From an uncultured Verrucomicrobiales bacterium (GTDB lineage: Bacteria > Verrucomicrobiota > Verrucomicrobiia > Verrucomicrobiales > Akkermansiaceae), in contig CAJQKQ010000044.1 of assembly GCA_905478925.1 (NCBI GenBank), forward strand, positions 91,984 through 155,983: a DNA stretch of 64,000 nucleotides, written 5' to 3'. The translations under genes and the position numbers were made by a program. Shown piece after piece: positions 54,363-63,042 of the stretch. Position 1 is the stretch's first letter. Each line of letters begins with the position of its first letter. Below the pieces are notes generated by a model that was given only the letters and a program-made list of their open reading frames with translations, was not told where the DNA came from and made no database searches.

Positions 54363-54614
54363 ATGAAAACAGCGACAGTCCGTGATTTGCGTTACGATTT
54401 CCCGAAGATTGAGGCTTGGTTGGAAGGGGGGCAGGAAATCATTATTACAAAGCACTCAAAGCCGATTGCGCGGATTCAGTCGGAGAAGACGGTGGCGAAA
54501 CCGATGCCGGAATTGCCTGATTTCAAGGCGCGGCTTAAGGAGACATGGGGAGATAGGTTTTTCACCCAAAAGGAAGTCGATGAAATGCGTGCTTTCGAGA
54601 CGGGCGAGCCATGA
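54363..54614 (+). CDS. Phd/YefM-family antitoxin
   Basis: MKTATVRDLRYDFPKIEAWLEGGQEIIITKHSKPIARI. Confidence 0.88.
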   Translation: MKTATVRDLRYDFPKIEAWLEGGQEIIITKHSKPIARIQSEKTVAKPMPELPDFKARLKETWGDRFFTQKEVDEMRAFETGEP

Positions 54615-55063
54615 TTCACTACCCGGATACGAGTTTCCTTTGCTCAATATACAGGCAACAGGATCATACCGACCGCGCAGTGGAAATCCGCGAGAATCTA
54701 AGTGAGTTGCTCCATTACACGGCGCTGCTTGAATTTGAATTCTTCCAAGCCACAGAGCTACAGGTTTGGCTGTATTCCAACGATAAAACGCGCGGCTATT
54801 CGCGCAAAGAGGCGAACACAATGATCCGAAACTGGGAAACGGATGTTGCTGCGGGGATTAACCGGCAAGTGCCGTTCGATATGGACGCCGTGCTGAGGCT
54901 TTCGAGGTCTTTCTCAGTCCAGATGACCTCTTCGGGCGGACACAGAACCCTAGACATTCTCCATGTGGCAACGGCGGTGCATCTGGGGGCGAAGAAGTTT
55001 TTAACGTTTGATGGCAGGCAGAAGGTGCTGGCTGAATATGCGGGGCTGGAGGTGGTGGGGTAG
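54611..55063 (+). CDS. PIN-domain toxin (VapC-like)
   Basis: MIHYPDTSFLCSIYRQQ...TLDILHVATAVHLGAKKFLTFDGRQKVLAEYAGL. Confidence 0.85.
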   Translation: MIHYPDTSFLCSIYRQQDHTDRAVEIRENLSELLHYTALLEFEFFQATELQVWLYSNDKTRGYSRKEANTMIRNWETDVAAGINRQVPFDMDAVLRLSRSFSVQMTSSGGHRTLDILHVATAVHLGAKKFLTFDGRQKVLAEYAGLEVVG

Positions 55064-55068
55064 GGAGC

Positions 55069-55166
55069 GCGGGTTTTTAACCCGCTTTCGGAAGGCTGGA
55101 TTCAATGGGCTCGTCGCCGAATGGTGGGCGGAGTATCAGACAGCGGTTTGAAAAGCCGCGCTCCAT
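55069..55166 (+). repeat. BIME-like composite repeat, copy B (downstream of Phd/PIN module)
   Basis: GCGGGTTTTTAACCCGC palindrome then core 55095-55166. Confidence 0.75.
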
Positions 55167-55168
55167 AT

Positions 55169-56881
55169 TTAGGGGTTTTTGCCCCGTTGCAGCTTTGCGT
55201 AGTGGGCGTTTAATTCCAGTAGCTCCTCGTGCGTTCCGCTCTCGACGATTCTTCCCTCATGGAGGACGCAGATGAGATCCGCATCACGGATGGTGGAGAG
55301 ACGGTGGGCGATGACGAAGGAGGTGCGGCTCGCGCGGAGGCGGTCGAGGGCTTGCTGGACGAGTTTCTCGGTGGTGTTGTCGAGGGCGGAAGTCGCTTCG
55401 TCGAGCAGCAGGAGGGGCGGGTTTTTGAGCAGGGCACGGGCGATGGAAAGGCGTTGTTTCTCACCGCCGGAGAAACGGATGCCGCGTTCGCCGGCGACAG
55501 TGTCGAGGCCTTCGGGGAGGGCGCGGATGAACTCGGCGGCGTTGGCTGCTTCGAGGACTTCCCAGAGTTCGGCGTCGGTGGCTTCGTGTTTGGCGAGGGT
55601 GAGGTTGTCGCGGAGGGTGGTATTGAAGAGGAAGGGATCCTGGGTGACGAAGCCGATGTGGTCGCGCAGCCATTCCTTGGAGAGATCGGAGATGGGATTT
55701 TCGTCGAGGAGGATTTCGCCGGAGTTGGGTTCGTAGAAGCGGGCGAGGAGGTTGAGCAGGGTGGATTTCCCAGAGCCAGTGGAGCCGACGAGGGCGATGG
55801 TCTGGCCGGGAAGGGCGGTGAGGTTGATCCCGCGGAGTGCGGTGGTTTCCGGGTTGTAGGAAAACGTCACGTCGCGGAGTTCGATTTTTCCTGTGAATGT
55901 GGAGGGGCGTTCGCCCTCGGTGAGGTGGGTTTCATCCGGGCTGTCGATGATGGCGAAGACGCGTTTCGCGGAAACGAGGCCTTTGGTGAAGGTCTGGGAG
56001 AGAGGGTTAATTTTTGAAATTGGCTCGAAAAGGAAACCCCATGCGACCAGGAAGGCGATGACCGTGCCGCCGGTGGCGGGGAGGTTGCCGTTGAGCGTCC
56101 ACCACGCGCCGAAGGCGACCATGAGTATGATGCCGGCCTCGGCGATGAAGGAAACGCTGGGCCAGACGATGGCCTGGCCTTTCATGACATCCATTTGCTT
56201 GTCACCGGCGCGCTGCGAGGCTTCGTCGAAATCGGAGAGCGCCCGTGGCTCGACGGTGTAGGCTTTGATCTGGCGGATGCCGGCGAGGTTGTCGTGGAGT
56301 ATGGCGTTGAGCGCGGAGGAGGCTTCGGACGACGCCGTCCATTTCGGCTCCGCCTTTTTCGACCACCAGATGGTGATGAAGCCGATGAAGGGAAGGGGAG
56401 CGAGGACGATGAGGGTCAGCTCCCAGGAGTGGTAGAGCATGTAGCCGAGGACGATCAGGAACTGCAGAACGGAGGCGATGGCTTGATCCAGCCCCTCGAT
56501 AATGACGCGGTTCGTGGCCGGGACGTCGCTGGAGACGCGGGACATGATTTCCCCGGAGGAGTTTTTATCAAACCACGGGATGGGGAGGCGCTGGAGCTTG
56601 TCGTAGAGCTCGACGCGGATGACGTGGGTGAGCTTCAGCTCCAGGTGGTTGTTCAGGTAGGAGCGGAAGGTGAAAAGAATCTGCCGGGCGAGGATCGCAC
56701 CCGCACCGATCAGGGCGGTGGAAACGATGAGATCCGGTCGGTTCTGGCCGATGATCACGTCGATGAAACGCATGGTGATGCCCGGCAGCACCAGAACGAG
56801 CGAGGTGCAGGCGACAGCCAGCAGCAGGGAGAGGCCGCTGAGAAAGGGGAAGCGTAGGGTGTGGCGGATAATGCGGAGCAT
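55169..56881 (-). CDS. ABC transporter, permease plus ATP-binding (MsbA-like)
   Basis: ALVGSTGSGKSTLLNLLARF; RFSGGEKQRLSIARALLKNPPLLLLDEATSALD. Confidence 0.92.
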   Translation of the reverse strand: MLRIIRHTLRFPFLSGLSLLLAVACTSLVLVLPGITMRFIDVIIGQNRPDLIVSTALIGAGAILARQILFTFRSYLNNHLELKLTHVIRVELYDKLQRLPIPWFDKNSSGEIMSRVSSDVPATNRVIIEGLDQAIASVLQFLIVLGYMLYHSWELTLIVLAPLPFIGFITIWWSKKAEPKWTASSEASSALNAILHDNLAGIRQIKAYTVEPRALSDFDEASQRAGDKQMDVMKGQAIVWPSVSFIAEAGIILMVAFGAWWTLNGNLPATGGTVIAFLVAWGFLFEPISKINPLSQTFTKGLVSAKRVFAIIDSPDETHLTEGERPSTFTGKIELRDVTFSYNPETTALRGINLTALPGQTIALVGSTGSGKSTLLNLLARFYEPNSGEILLDENPISDLSKEWLRDHIGFVTQDPFLFNTTLRDNLTLAKHEATDAELWEVLEAANAAEFIRALPEGLDTVAGERGIRFSGGEKQRLSIARALLKNPPLLLLDEATSALDNTTEKLVQQALDRLRASRTSFVIAHRLSTIRDADLICVLHEGRIVESGTHEELLELNAHYAKLQRGKNP

Positions 56882-57279
56882 CGCGGTGACAAGTGTCCTC
56901 CGGTGCTGCTGGAATGACAAACCACTTGTTTGCCCCCAGGTATTCTACAGACGAGCGCTCAGGTATCGCACAGCTATTCCGAGGAACGCCTCCGCGCTCA
57001 TCGCCTCAATGGGCACCACTGCGGTTTTTCTTTTCGCCGTTTCCGGAAGGTCGCATGAACGAACTACGAAAAATCTGGTAGTCGGGAATGGTCAGCCAGC
57101 CTCCAGTTCCTCTCGTGGACCGAAGAACTCGATGGCCGTAGAATCACCGTGCCAGATACCGGTGAGCTTCGGAGGCTTTTTGCAGAACAGCTGCGTCGCC
57201 CCGGCAGCCAGTAGCCCAATCCACTCACGCCACATAAATACCTTCTAACGCCGCCCTGCGGCGTCCAATCTCCCTGCGG

Positions 57280-58020
57280 ATGCCGGACGACCCGCAAATA
57301 CTCATCATCGCGCTCGTCGCCGCCGTTTGCATCGGCCTGGCGAAGGCTGGGTTCAGTGGGATCTCGATGGTGTCTGTGGTTTTGCTTGCAGATATTTATG
57401 GAGCGAAGGCTTCCGTCGGTCTTGCTCTGCCACTTCTTATCGCGGCGGATCTAATGGCGTATCCGGCTTTCTTGAAACACGGGTCCTGGAAGCCTGTTTG
57501 GAAGCTCCTGCCCGCCACCCTTGTCGGCATTCTTCTTGGCTGGTGGCTGCTCGGTGAAATCGACGACACAGTGGCGCGGCGGGTCATCGGTGGCTGCGTG
57601 CTTGCCATGGTCCTGATCCAGGCTTTCCGGAAACTGAGGCCGGTCTTTTTCGATAGGCTTTCGGAATCGCACGGCTTCGGGATCGCAGCGGGGGCATTGG
57701 GCGGTTTCGCCACCATGCTTGCCAACGCAGCCGGGCCGGTGATCCAGCTCTACTTCCTTGCCCGCCGCCTCCCGAAGATGGAGATGATAGGGATCGGGGC
57801 GCGGTTTTTCCTGCTGGTGAACCTCATCAAAATCCCCCTCAACGCCCACCTCTCCCTCATCACTTCGGAAAGCCTTTTGGTAAATCTGAAGCTCCTGCCG
57901 GGCGTCGTGCTGGGGATCATCGCCGGGCGCTGGCTGATCGGCCGGGTGCCGCAGGCGGTCTTCGAGTGGATGATCGTCGGGTTCGCCTTCGTCGCCGCGC
58001 TGCGGCTGCTCTGGACCTAG
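57280..58020 (+). CDS. TSUP family (TauE/SafE) transporter
   Basis: IALVAAVCIGLAKAGFSGISMVSVVLLADIYGAKASVGLALPLLIAADLMAY; GALGGFATMLANAAGPV. Confidence 0.88.
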   Translation: MPDDPQILIIALVAAVCIGLAKAGFSGISMVSVVLLADIYGAKASVGLALPLLIAADLMAYPAFLKHGSWKPVWKLLPATLVGILLGWWLLGEIDDTVARRVIGGCVLAMVLIQAFRKLRPVFFDRLSESHGFGIAAGALGGFATMLANAAGPVIQLYFLARRLPKMEMIGIGARFFLLVNLIKIPLNAHLSLITSESLLVNLKLLPGVVLGIIAGRWLIGRVPQAVFEWMIVGFAFVAALRLLWT

Positions 58021-58664
58021 CGGTAAGAGACCTGTTGGAGCGCCTTGTAGGATTCGTAGGCCATCATGCCCATGAAGATCGGGAGCAGGTAGCTTTTGGT
58101 TATCGTGAGACCAAGCAACCCGATGCCTACCGCGACAGCCATGGAAATCTTCAGGGTCAGCCGGATCCGTTGCGGCCCCAGCAGGCTTTCCATGATCCTG
58201 CCACCGTCCAGCGGGAGGACGGGAATAAGGTTGAGGATGGCCCAGAAGAAACTGATGCCATAGAGGATGCGCAGGAAGTACATCGCTTGAGGGCTCATTC
58301 CGTCGAATTGACCGGCGAACATCAGCACCACGAAACCAAGCAAGACCTGGATTGCCGGCCCCGCGGCAGTTATAAGTAAGGTTTTCTTTCGGCTCAGGGG
58401 GGCGCCGCCGCTGTATGCCGCGTAGCCGCCGAAGGCCTGAAGCACGATCTCGACTCGCTTCCCGAAGTGCTTTGCTGTTAGGGCGTGCCCGAGTTCGTGG
58501 ACGAGGATGGATATGAAGCCCGCGACCAGAAACAGAAGGATTTTGAAAAGCGCCTGTTTGGTGTCTGCGCCCAGGGCACCGCCGATCAGTGCCATCGTGA
58601 TCCAGAACCATGGCTGAACTCGCACCGGGATATTGAAGATAGAGAAGGAAATCATTTGCGCCAC
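58017..58664 (-). CDS. M50 family site-2 metalloprotease
   Basis: ISILVHELGHALTAKHFG (HExxH) and NLIPVLPLDGGRI. Confidence 0.9.
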   Translation of the reverse strand: MAQMISFSIFNIPVRVQPWFWITMALIGGALGADTKQALFKILLFLVAGFISILVHELGHALTAKHFGKRVEIVLQAFGGYAAYSGGAPLSRKKTLLITAAGPAIQVLLGFVVLMFAGQFDGMSPQAMYFLRILYGISFFWAILNLIPVLPLDGGRIMESLLGPQRIRLTLKISMAVAVGIGLLGLTITKSYLLPIFMGMMAYESYKALQQVSYR

Positions 58665-58882
58665 TGCTACGGCACTTCGCGGCGACGTGCAACCGGTATG
58701 CGACGACCCCGATGTTAATAATTTTACGGACCTCGATCATCTGAAATGCAGTCTTTCGGGTCGAAATCTGAATTTTCGGAATGAATCTATCCAAGAAAGC
58801 ACAAACTTGCCGGAATTTCGTTAATTTTCGATTGTTATTCTTGTGGTTTTGCAGTAAGTATTCGCCTCTAGCCCCAAATTAC

Positions 58883-60610
58883 ATGAGCAAGCAACAACTC
58901 GACGGCGCACAGGCGCTCATCAAAACTCTCGATGACCTCGGGATCGAATACATCTTCGGTTACTCGGGTGGCGCGGCCATTCCTATCTTTGATGCGCTCG
59001 AGACGGTCAAAACGAAGATGAAGTTCATCCTCGTCCGCCACGAGCAGGGAGCGGTTCACATGGCCGATGGCTATGCGCGTGCAACCGGCAGACCCGCCGC
59101 TGTACTGGTCACCTCCGGCCCCGGTGCGGGCAATACCGTCACTGGTCTGATGACGGCGATGATGGACTCCGTGCCAATGATCGTGATCTGCGGCCAGACG
59201 GTTACGTGGATGCTCGGCAAGGACGCTTTCCAGGAGGCGGATATTTTCGGCATCACCATTCCGGTGGTGAAGCACAACTGGTTGGTGAAAGACTCCAACG
59301 CCCTTCCGCGCGTCGCCCGCGAGGCCTACCATGTCGCCACCACGGGTCGTCCCGGCCCGGTGCTCATCGATGTGCCCAAGGATATCTCGCAGGGGCCGTT
59401 CAGCGGTGAGATGGAACCGGAGATCAATCTCCCCGGTTACAATCCGGAGAAGGACTTCGATATCTGCCCGGAAGGCGTGAAAGCCGCCGCCGCTCTCATC
59501 GCAAATGCCAAGCGCCCGGTGATCCTCGCCGGACAGGGCTGCATGATCGCCCGTGCCGACAAGGAGCTCATGCACCTTGCGACGACCCTTGATTGCCCGG
59601 TCACTTCGACCCTGCTCGGAAAAGGCGTTTTCCCCGAAAATCATCCGCTCTCGCTTGGCATGCTCGGTATGCACGGCACTGCTTATGCGAACAAAGCGAT
59701 GGTCGAGTGCGATCTGCTGATCAATATCGGCTCACGCTTCGACGACCGCATTATCGGCCAGCCCTCGAAATTCTGTAAGGACGCGAAAATCATCCATATC
59801 GACATCGACCCCGCCGAGGCAGGGAAAATGATCCAGCCGGATGTGATGATCGTAGGTGATGCGAAAGCTGCTATCGCGGAGATCAACGAGAAGATCGCAC
59901 CTGCGAAACATCCTGAATGGAATGCGAAGCTGGACGGTTACAGAAAGAAATTCCCTCTCGGTTACAAGAAGCAGGGCGGCCTCCGCATGCAGCAGGTGAT
60001 CGACGAGCTCTACAATCTCACCAATGGCGAGGCCATCGTCTCCACCGACGTCGGTCAGCATCAGATGTGGGCGGCGCAGTTTTACAAGAACCACGAATCC
60101 TTCCATTGGCTCTCCTCCGGTGGTGCCGGCACGATGGGCTTCGGTTTCCCCGCCGCCATCGGCGCACAGTTTGCCTGTCCGGACAAGACCGTCATCTCTA
60201 TCTCCGGCGACGGCGGTTTCCAGATGACCCTGTTCGAACTCGCCACCGCGGCTATCCATAAGCTGCCGGTGAAAATCGTCGTGCTCAACAACCACTACCT
60301 CGGCATGGTCCGCCAGTGGCAGGAGCTTTTCTACGAAGACCGCACCTCCGGCGTGGATCTCGTAGGCAACCCGGATTTCTGTAAACTCGCCGCCGCCTAT
60401 GGCATCCCCTCCGTTTACATCAAGCGCCCGGCGGATGTCACCAAGCAGCTTGAGAAAGCCCTCGCCTACAACGACGGCCCCATCCTCATCCACGCCGAGT
60501 GCGTCAAGACCGACAACGTCTTCCCGATGATCCCCGCAGGCGCCGCCCTCGAAGACATGATCACCGAGGCCCCGAAAACCAAGATGGCCAAACCCGTCGG
60601 TTCCACCTGA
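58883..60610 (+). CDS. ilvB: Acetolactate synthase large subunit
   Basis: GYSGGAAIPIFDALE; RHEQGAVHMADGYARATGRPAAVLVTSGPGAGNTVTGLMTAMMDSVPMIVICGQ; GDGGFQMTLFELATA. Confidence 0.95.
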   Translation: MSKQQLDGAQALIKTLDDLGIEYIFGYSGGAAIPIFDALETVKTKMKFILVRHEQGAVHMADGYARATGRPAAVLVTSGPGAGNTVTGLMTAMMDSVPMIVICGQTVTWMLGKDAFQEADIFGITIPVVKHNWLVKDSNALPRVAREAYHVATTGRPGPVLIDVPKDISQGPFSGEMEPEINLPGYNPEKDFDICPEGVKAAAALIANAKRPVILAGQGCMIARADKELMHLATTLDCPVTSTLLGKGVFPENHPLSLGMLGMHGTAYANKAMVECDLLINIGSRFDDRIIGQPSKFCKDAKIIHIDIDPAEAGKMIQPDVMIVGDAKAAIAEINEKIAPAKHPEWNAKLDGYRKKFPLGYKKQGGLRMQQVIDELYNLTNGEAIVSTDVGQHQMWAAQFYKNHESFHWLSSGGAGTMGFGFPAAIGAQFACPDKTVISISGDGGFQMTLFELATAAIHKLPVKIVVLNNHYLGMVRQWQELFYEDRTSGVDLVGNPDFCKLAAAYGIPSVYIKRPADVTKQLEKALAYNDGPILIHAECVKTDNVFPMIPAGAALEDMITEAPKTKMAKPVGST

Positions 60611-60652
60611 TCTTGCTTGGGATTTAAAATTTAAAATTTAGAGTTTCAGAAA

Positions 60653-61183
60653 ATGATTACCACCACAGACACTCCCGTCGCGCCGAACCTCGGCGGCTCC
60701 GGCCATACCCTTTCCATCTTCGTGAACAACGCGCCCGGCGTGCTCATGCGGATCTGTCAGGTCTTTTCACGTCGCGGCTTCAACATCGACTCCCTCGTCG
60801 TCTCGCAAGGCCGCGACCCGTCCTTTTCCCGGATGACCATCGGAATCACCGGCGATCCTGCGGGTCTCGACCAGATCATCAAGCAGGTCAACAAGCTGAT
60901 CGATGTCATCCATTGTTTCGAACACACCAGCAACAACTCCGTCACCAAGGAGATGATCCTCATCAAGATCCTTTGCTCCACAGATGATCGCTCCGCCGCT
61001 CTTCAAATCACCGAGCATTTTAGCGGAAAAACCGTGGACCTCACCCCGAGCTCAATGGTCGTTATGATCACTGGCGACAGCCCCAAGCTCGATGCCGCCG
61101 TCATCATGTTCTCCCAATACGAGATCATCGAGACCGTGCGCACCGGCAAGGTAGTCATGGCCCGCGGCGAGCAGCCGACGTAA
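60653..61183 (+). CDS. ilvH: Acetolactate synthase small subunit
   Basis: HTLSIFVNNAPGVLMRICQVFSRRGFNIDSLVVSQGRDPSFSRMTI ACT domain. Confidence 0.94.
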   Translation: MITTTDTPVAPNLGGSGHTLSIFVNNAPGVLMRICQVFSRRGFNIDSLVVSQGRDPSFSRMTIGITGDPAGLDQIIKQVNKLIDVIHCFEHTSNNSVTKEMILIKILCSTDDRSAALQITEHFSGKTVDLTPSSMVVMITGDSPKLDAAVIMFSQYEIIETVRTGKVVMARGEQPT

Positions 61184-61184
61184 G

Positions 61185-61253
61185 CAAGGAGAGGCTGCAT
61201 CCTGCTGCCCGGCAACCCTGGCGCTTTCGGAAGCTCTCCAATTCTCCGTCCAT
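61185..61253 (+). ncRNA. Candidate SAM-clan riboswitch aptamer (orphan)
   Basis: GGAGAG [GGCTGCA-TCC-TGCTGCC] CGGCAACC CTGGC [GCTT-TCGG-AAGC] CTCTCC AATTCTCC: three helices plus CCCGGCAACC and CCAATTC elements resembling SAM-I-type aptamers. Confidence 0.4.
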
Positions 61254-61261
61254 TTTAACCC

Positions 61262-61292
61262 TACAATCGTGGAATACAGATCCACGATTGTA
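61262..61292. terminator. Perfect 12-bp hairpin downstream of ilvBH (terminator or operator)
   Basis: TACAATCGTGGA-ATACAGA-TCCACGATTGTA. Confidence 0.4.
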
Positions 61293-61339
61293 AGGATGTT
61301 TCCCGGATGGCTATCTTGCAGGATCGCGACCCGAAAACC

Positions 61340-61528
61340 ATGAGATGGCGCGAGGAGTTTTTGAGAAGTTGTCTGGAACGTGATATCCCGCAGCTTGGCT
61401 CGCGGATTTCCGCCGAAACCTTGCGACAGTTCTGAACCATGCTGGCTCAGGAGCAAGGTGGGCTTCTCAACGTAGGGAAGCTCGCCCGCAGTCTCGCGGG
61501 TATGCTGGAGATTCTTGCGGGCGCGTGA
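61340..61528 (+). pseudogene. DUF4143-type AAA ATPase remnant with in-frame stop
   Basis: Manual frame: MRWREEFLRSCLERDIPQLGSRISAETLRQF*TMLAQEQGGLLNVGKLARSLAG; TGA where Trp is usual. Confidence 0.75.
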
Positions 61529-61698
61529 ACTGCGGCATCCGGCTTTGACCTATGACCCGATTACCTGCCTGGCGATTTTTGCGGCCTCCTCCGTTTGCTA
61601 ACATCGGCTGATGTTGGATTGAATATGTTAGGATTTTTTTTGACTAAAAACGAAGAATTTCACAAAATCTGCCGTATAAAGTCACAAATATTCAACCT

Positions 61699-62958
61699 AT
61701 GAAAAAACTCCTCTCCCTGCTGTTTGTAGTTTTCGCCCTGAGCCTCGGTGCCGCCGAGCCTTCCAAGCCCAACGTGATCCTGATCATTTCCGATGACCAG
61801 GGTTTCGCCGACTACAGCTTCATGGGGCACGATAGGATCAAGACCCCGCATCTCGACAAGATGGCGGCGGAGAGCTTGCTCTATACGCGCGGCTACGTCA
61901 TGCCCGTCTGCTCACCTTCACTGGCGTGCCTGCTCACAGGCAAACTACCAAGCGAGCATGGCATCACCGGGAACGACCTTTCCGGCAAACGCTCGCAACC
62001 CGGCCATCGCGAGGCACTTGCCGAGCAGCTTCTCGGAAACTCCCTGACGCTTCCCAAAGCCGTCACCGAGGCCGGCTACCTGACTTTCCAAACCGGGAAA
62101 ATCTGGAACGTCACCTACAAGGACGTCGGCTTCACCCATGGCATGACGGGCACCGCAGGGCGCCACGGGGATGCAGGACTAGAGATCGGCCGTAAAGGCA
62201 TGAAGCCGATCTACGATTTCATCGAAACCGCCAAGGCCGAGGATAAGCCATTCTTCATCTGGCACGCGCCATTCCTCCCTCACACCCCGCACAATCCGCC
62301 TAAGGAAATATTTAAGGAATACAAAGGCAAGGGACCGACCAAGGCCGCCGAGAAATATTACGCGATGTGCGAGTGGTTCGACAACACCTGCGCTGAGCTG
62401 GACGAGTATCTTGAGAAAAACGGATTGAAGGAAAACACTGTGATCCTCTACCTCGCCGACAACGGCTGGGATGCCGAATACGCCCATGCACACGACCGCT
62501 CAAAGCTTTCCCCCTACGAGCTAGGCATCCGCACGCCGATGTTCGTCCGCTGGCCTGGAAAAGTGAAGCCACAGCGCGATGACGAAACGCTGGCCCACAT
62601 CCTCGACTTCCCGAAGACCATCCTCGACATCACCGGCGCAGAGAACCCCGGCGATCTTAAAGGACTGAACCTGATGGATCAGAAAGCACTAAAGGCGCGC
62701 GACACCGTTTTTGTAGAAGCTTACACCCACGACATCGCAGACCTCAAAGACCCTTCGAAGAGCCTGATTGCCGACGTGGTGATCGAAGGCTGGTGGAAAC
62801 TCATCGTCCCCGGCCCTGTGAAACCCGACCGTAAGTATTCTGGAGTTCCCGCAACGACTGTCCTCTACGACCTGAAAAACGACCCTCTTGAGAAAAACGA
62901 CCTCGCGGCTAAAAATCCGGAAATCGTAGCGAAACTCAAAGCCAAACTGAAGAAATAG
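61699..62958 (+). CDS. Sulfatase (alkaline phosphatase superfamily)
   Basis: PNVILIISDDQGFADYSFMG; VCSPSLACLLTGKLPSEHGITGND; NGWDAEYAHAHDRSKLSPYELGIRTPMFVRWPG. Confidence 0.9.
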   Translation: MKKLLSLLFVVFALSLGAAEPSKPNVILIISDDQGFADYSFMGHDRIKTPHLDKMAAESLLYTRGYVMPVCSPSLACLLTGKLPSEHGITGNDLSGKRSQPGHREALAEQLLGNSLTLPKAVTEAGYLTFQTGKIWNVTYKDVGFTHGMTGTAGRHGDAGLEIGRKGMKPIYDFIETAKAEDKPFFIWHAPFLPHTPHNPPKEIFKEYKGKGPTKAAEKYYAMCEWFDNTCAELDEYLEKNGLKENTVILYLADNGWDAEYAHAHDRSKLSPYELGIRTPMFVRWPGKVKPQRDDETLAHILDFPKTILDITGAENPGDLKGLNLMDQKALKARDTVFVEAYTHDIADLKDPSKSLIADVVIEGWWKLIVPGPVKPDRKYSGVPATTVLYDLKNDPLEKNDLAAKNPEIVAKLKAKLKK

Positions 62959-63042
62959 CTATCGTCTGGGCAATGCGCGCGTATTGCTTTTTACCGGGAT
63001 CCTGCGACTCAGGTAAACTGTTCGGACTAACTTACACTCGCC

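Noticed and set aside
57089-57236. Short minus ORF (MWREWIGLLAAGATQLFCKKPPKLTGIWHGDSTAIEFFGPREELEAG)
   Set aside because: Could be a tiny exported protein, but no homology or conserved context can be shown from sequence alone.
57451-58794. 447-aa minus ORF
   Set aside because: Overlaps the TSUP and M50 genes; low-quality composition.
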